Source: Alphaproteobacteria bacterium
GTDB lineage: Bacteria > Pseudomonadota > Alphaproteobacteria > Micropepsales > Micropepsaceae
DNA: 64,000 nucleotides
Direction of reading: 5' to 3'
Assembly: GCA_017983635.1 (NCBI GenBank)
Contig: JAGOBA010000004.1
Location: 62,001-126,000 of the forward strand
In this document: positions 61,830 through 64,000 of the stretch, piece after piece
Position numbering within the stretch: the stretch's first letter is position 1
Layout: each line of letters starts with the position of its first letter
Program-made: the position numbers and the translations under genes
The notes under the pieces: model-generated
What the model saw: only the letters and a program-made list of their open reading frames with translations
Database searches by the model: none
Told to the model about the DNA's origin: nothing

Positions 61830-62957
61830 TTAGTGCGGGAGCGCTGAGAGAACGTTGGCGACGAGGTTGACGATCGGTTTGTTGTCGTCTGTGTACGCGG
61901 CGTTGAGCATGACGACGATGGCATCGCGCGAGGGGACGATCGTGATCAGTTGGCCGCCGAAGCCGCGGGCGAGGAAGGTGTCTTCGGGGATGTTTTCGGC
62001 GATGGCCGGATTGCCGGTATCGGGATTGCGGGCGTTGAGCCAGAAGAGCGCGCCGTACTCGCCCTTGGAGGCCATTGTTGGAGTGCGTGCGATGTCGATC
62101 CACTCGCGCGGAACGATCTGCCGTCCCTCCCAGGCCCCGCCGCGCAGATAGAGCAGGCCGAAGCGAGCGAAGTCGCGCGCTGTCGCGTGCACGTAGGACG
62201 AGCCAATCCACGTGCCTGATGCGTCGAACTCCGGGACAGCGGACTTGATGCCGAGGGGCGCGAACAGGCGTTGCTGCAGGAAAGCGCGATAGGCTTCGCG
62301 GCCGCCGGCGGTGTCGCGCAAGATGCGGGAGAGAATGTTGGCCGAGCCGCTGGAGTAGGACCAGCGTGTGCCCGGCACAGCTGCCGACCGAGCAGTGGCC
62401 GCCGAGGTTCCAACATCACCGCGTCCGCGGCCGAACAGCATTTGCATCGCTTCGGCGTTGGCGTCGCCGTAGTCTTCGCGGAAGGCGAGGCCGTCGGTCA
62501 TCTGCGCGAGTTGACGGAGCGTGATCGATTTGCGCGAGTCGCCGGGTGTCTTCCATTCGGTGACGGGCGCGGGTGCCGACGGGTTCAGTTTGCCGTCGGC
62601 GATCGCGAGGCCGAGGGTCGCGTGCAGAAAGCTCTTGGCCATCGACCACGATTGCAAGCGCGTGTCCCTCGCGATGGCCGCAGCGTAGCGCTCGGCGACG
62701 ATCATGCCGCGCTGAACCACGAGCACGGCCTTGGTGCGCGCCAAAGCCGGCGGCCGCGTGCCCTCAAACGCGGGTGTCAGCAGGGCTTCAACGGCTTGGC
62801 GCGCCGGGCTTTCGGCTGGGGCCTCCGGCCAAGTCGCGGTCGGGTAGGGTACGGCCGGGTCTTGCGCCGGATAGGGCGTTAGGTCGTCGGCTCTTGCGGT
62901 CAAACCTGCCAACAAAATGAAGACGCCCAGCAGGGCCGCCATCGACGCTCGCCGCAT
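61830..62957 (-). CDS. Serine hydrolase (class C beta-lactamase-like)
   Basis: 375 aa from the ATG at 62957. A signal peptide (LLGVFILLAGLTARA) makes it periplasmic or secreted. SMAK (S105-K108) is the SxxK nucleophile, YSSGSAN near 200 is the second box, and RGFGG near 340 replaces the KTG. Families with these motifs include esterases, peptidases and 6-aminohexanoate hydrolases; not a classic beta-lactamase. It is divergent from a 99-aa gene resembling an N-terminal part of such hydrolases. Confidence 0.85.
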   Translation of the reverse strand: MRRASMAALLGVFILLAGLTARADDLTPYPAQDPAVPYPTATWPEAPAESPARQAVEALLTPAFEGTRPPALARTKAVLVVQRGMIVAERYAAAIARDTRLQSWSMAKSFLHATLGLAIADGKLNPSAPAPVTEWKTPGDSRKSITLRQLAQMTDGLAFREDYGDANAEAMQMLFGRGRGDVGTSAATARSAAVPGTRWSYSSGSANILSRILRDTAGGREAYRAFLQQRLFAPLGIKSAVPEFDASGTWIGSSYVHATARDFARFGLLYLRGGAWEGRQIVPREWIDIARTPTMASKGEYGALFWLNARNPDTGNPAIAENIPEDTFLARGFGGQLITIVPSRDAIVVMLNAAYTDDNKPIVNLVANVLSALPH

Positions 62958-63009
62958 TGCCAAAATCCTCTCGTCCACTCACTATAGCGAGATTAGGGGA
63001 CACAAGAGA

Positions 63010-63309
63010 ATGCTTCGTTGGGCCGTCGGGATGGTTAGCGCAGTCGCACTTGCCGGTGGCGGCTATTGGGTTTGGCAAACCTCCCTCGCCGCAGATGTCG
63101 GAGCGGCGGCGATGGCCAAGGTTATCTGCTCGTGTGTGTTCGTCGACGGGCGGACGCTGGAGTCGTGCCGGGCCGATGACCCGCCGGGATTTGAAGATGT
63201 CGGCGTGACGGTCGATACTTCGGCAAAATCCGCGACGGGGTCTGTGCTGGGGCTGGTTTCTCGCCGCGCCACCTATAGCGAGGCGTATGGCTGCACGCTG
63301 GAGCCTTAG
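63010..63309 (+). CDS. Secreted protein resembling the N-terminal module of serine hydrolases
   Basis: 99 aa from the ATG at 63010. Signal anchor (VGMVSAVALAGGGYWVW), then VICSCVFVDGRTLESC and RRATYSEAYGCTLEP at the end. This pattern (Cys-x-Cys, FV-GR, YGCTL) resembles the start of a group of secreted serine hydrolases, whose catalytic part would follow; here the gene stops. The serine hydrolase next door lacks this module. Stop overlaps the DUF5961-type stop. Confidence 0.6.
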   Translation: MLRWAVGMVSAVALAGGGYWVWQTSLAADVGAAAMAKVICSCVFVDGRTLESCRADDPPGFEDVGVTVDTSAKSATGSVLGLVSRRATYSEAYGCTLEP

Positions 63310-63593
63310 GCTGCCACGTCGAGATTGAAGCAGTGCGTTTCGCCGGTTTCGGCGTCGGTGACTGCAATCTTCAGGCTTTCGTCCGGGCGGCCGGCGGCGC
63401 AGGTTTCTGCGAAGGCTAGTGCGGCCTGCATAAAATCGCTGGCCTCGACGCTGTCGCGTGCGGGGGCGTCGTCGTCGGACAGCCGGGCCACGAAGCGGCG
63501 GGCTTTGGTCGTGTTGCCGAGGCCTTTGATAGGGCGCGCTGGTTCGTAGGGCTGAGGCGTGCGCAGGTTTGGGCGGCGGGCGACGACGGGCAT
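63306..63593 (-). CDS. DUF5961-type small protein
   Basis: 95 aa, basic, no signal or membrane segment. The middle ARRFVARLSDDDAPARDSVE and the end IAVTDAETGETHCFNLD match the DUF5961-type alphaproteobacterial family as I recall it. Function unknown. Divergent from the TolA-like gene, with the two starts 56 bases apart. Confidence 0.6.
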   Translation of the reverse strand: MPVVARRPNLRTPQPYEPARPIKGLGNTTKARRFVARLSDDDAPARDSVEASDFMQAALAFAETCAAGRPDESLKIAVTDAETGETHCFNLDVAA

Positions 63594-63649
63594 TGCAGTT
63601 TACCTTTTCTTCGGGCCAGCCTGTCGGCGTTGACTTCCGGACGGGCGCA

Positions 63650-64000
63650 ATGGCCGACAAGCGAATCACTTCACGACTCAAAGTGTACATGACGCGGATC
63701 GGCGTCCGGGACTGGTTGGTCGCGGCGGGAAGTCAAAAGGCTGCGCTTAAGGCGTGGGACATCCACAGGAACCTGTTCTCCACAGGCGAAGCGCGAGTAA
63801 CGAACGACGCTGGACACGTGGCGCTTGCGATGAAGTCGCCGGGCTTGCCGGTCGCTGCGCCGGGCCGCGTGGTGGCGCCCGAGGAGAAATCGAATGTGGT
63901 ACGGCTCGCGTCGTTTCGGCCCGATAAGGCCGAGCCACCCCGCGCGAAGACACCGCCGCCGAAACCGCTGGCGGATCGGTCAAAACTGGAGGCGGTGGAG
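63650..64000 (+). CDS. TolA-like cell-envelope protein, 3' end missing
   Basis: 117 codons visible from the ATG at 63650, running off the right edge. LKVYMTRIGVRDWLVAAGSQ then KAALKAWDIHRNLFSTGEAR is the N-terminus of a small alphaproteobacterial family often labelled TolA-like; a Pro/Ala/Lys-rich segment (PPRAKTPPPKPLADRSK) follows. No membrane anchor in the visible part. The name reflects annotation habit, not shown function. Confidence 0.6.
   Translation, partial: MADKRITSRLKVYMTRIGVRDWLVAAGSQKAALKAWDIHRNLFSTGEARVTNDAGHVALAMKSPGLPVAAPGRVVAPEEKSNVVRLASFRPDKAEPPRAKTPPPKPLADRSKLEAVE

Overview
The window is high-GC, gene-dense DNA from an alphaproteobacterium. The evidence is the DUF2849-sulfite/nitrite reductase pair, DUF2336 and DUF5961-type proteins, an Rsm22-type methyltransferase, a PhoP/PhoQ (FeuP/FeuQ)-like pair, and clusters of GANTC sites, the CcrM methylation sequence of this class. 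Nothing fixes the genus. A Caulobacterales/Hyphomonadaceae-like or related soil/water lineage is a guess. I see no rRNA, tRNA, phage, insertion sequence or CRISPR array.

Layout. 1-4.3 kb: leftward DUF2849-reductase pair (reductase cut by the window edge) and a NitT/TauT/ThiY-type ABC transporter. 4.3-7.7 kb: DUF1254/DUF1214 pair and a class A penicillin-binding protein. 7.9-12.6 kb: GH42 glycosidase, two overlapping tiny membrane proteins behind a GANTC cluster, and a two-subunit acyl-CoA dehydrogenase. 12.7-16.5 kb: two PepSY-like secreted proteins around a PhoPQ-like two-component system, then an XRE repressor divergent from a 58-aa gene, with three palindromic operators between them. 16.6-26 kb: FecR-domain protein, CoA-transferase, flavin monooxygenase, HIT protein, a lytic transglycosylase behind a sigma-54 promoter, Rsm22, DUF2336 and TPR proteins.

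26.1-30.9 kb is a TetR-controlled catabolic operon: ferritin-like protein, two short-chain dehydrogenases and a luciferase-like monooxygenase, with a clear operator and an intrinsic terminator. 31-39.5 kb: LemA/M48 pair, a very large membrane protein, a sulfotransferase fused to a long coiled coil, and an M23 peptidase. 39.4-44.3 kb is the most unusual locus: a tightly coupled operon of a coiled-coil protein, a ClpB/ClpV-like double-AAA ATPase with a degenerate first ring, and a membrane protein. 44.5-51.7 kb: SRAP protein, cytochromes c, envelope proteins and glutaryl-CoA-type dehydrogenase. 51.7-55.2 kb: LigD and Ku (end joining). 55.3-61.8 kb: old-yellow-enzyme reductase, thiolase, FadJ-type enzyme and the remnant of an acyl-CoA dehydrogenase (beta-oxidation). 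61.8-64 kb: serine hydrolase, its apparently detached N-terminal module, a DUF5961 protein and a truncated TolA-like gene.

The window leans toward fatty-acid or isoprenoid/steroid-like acyl-CoA catabolism (three acyl-CoA dehydrogenases, CoA transferase, thiolase, FadJ, OYE, SDRs, flavin monooxygenases) and envelope maintenance. Compactness is extreme: six of about twelve convergent gene pairs share their stop codons through a four-base YTAR overlap.
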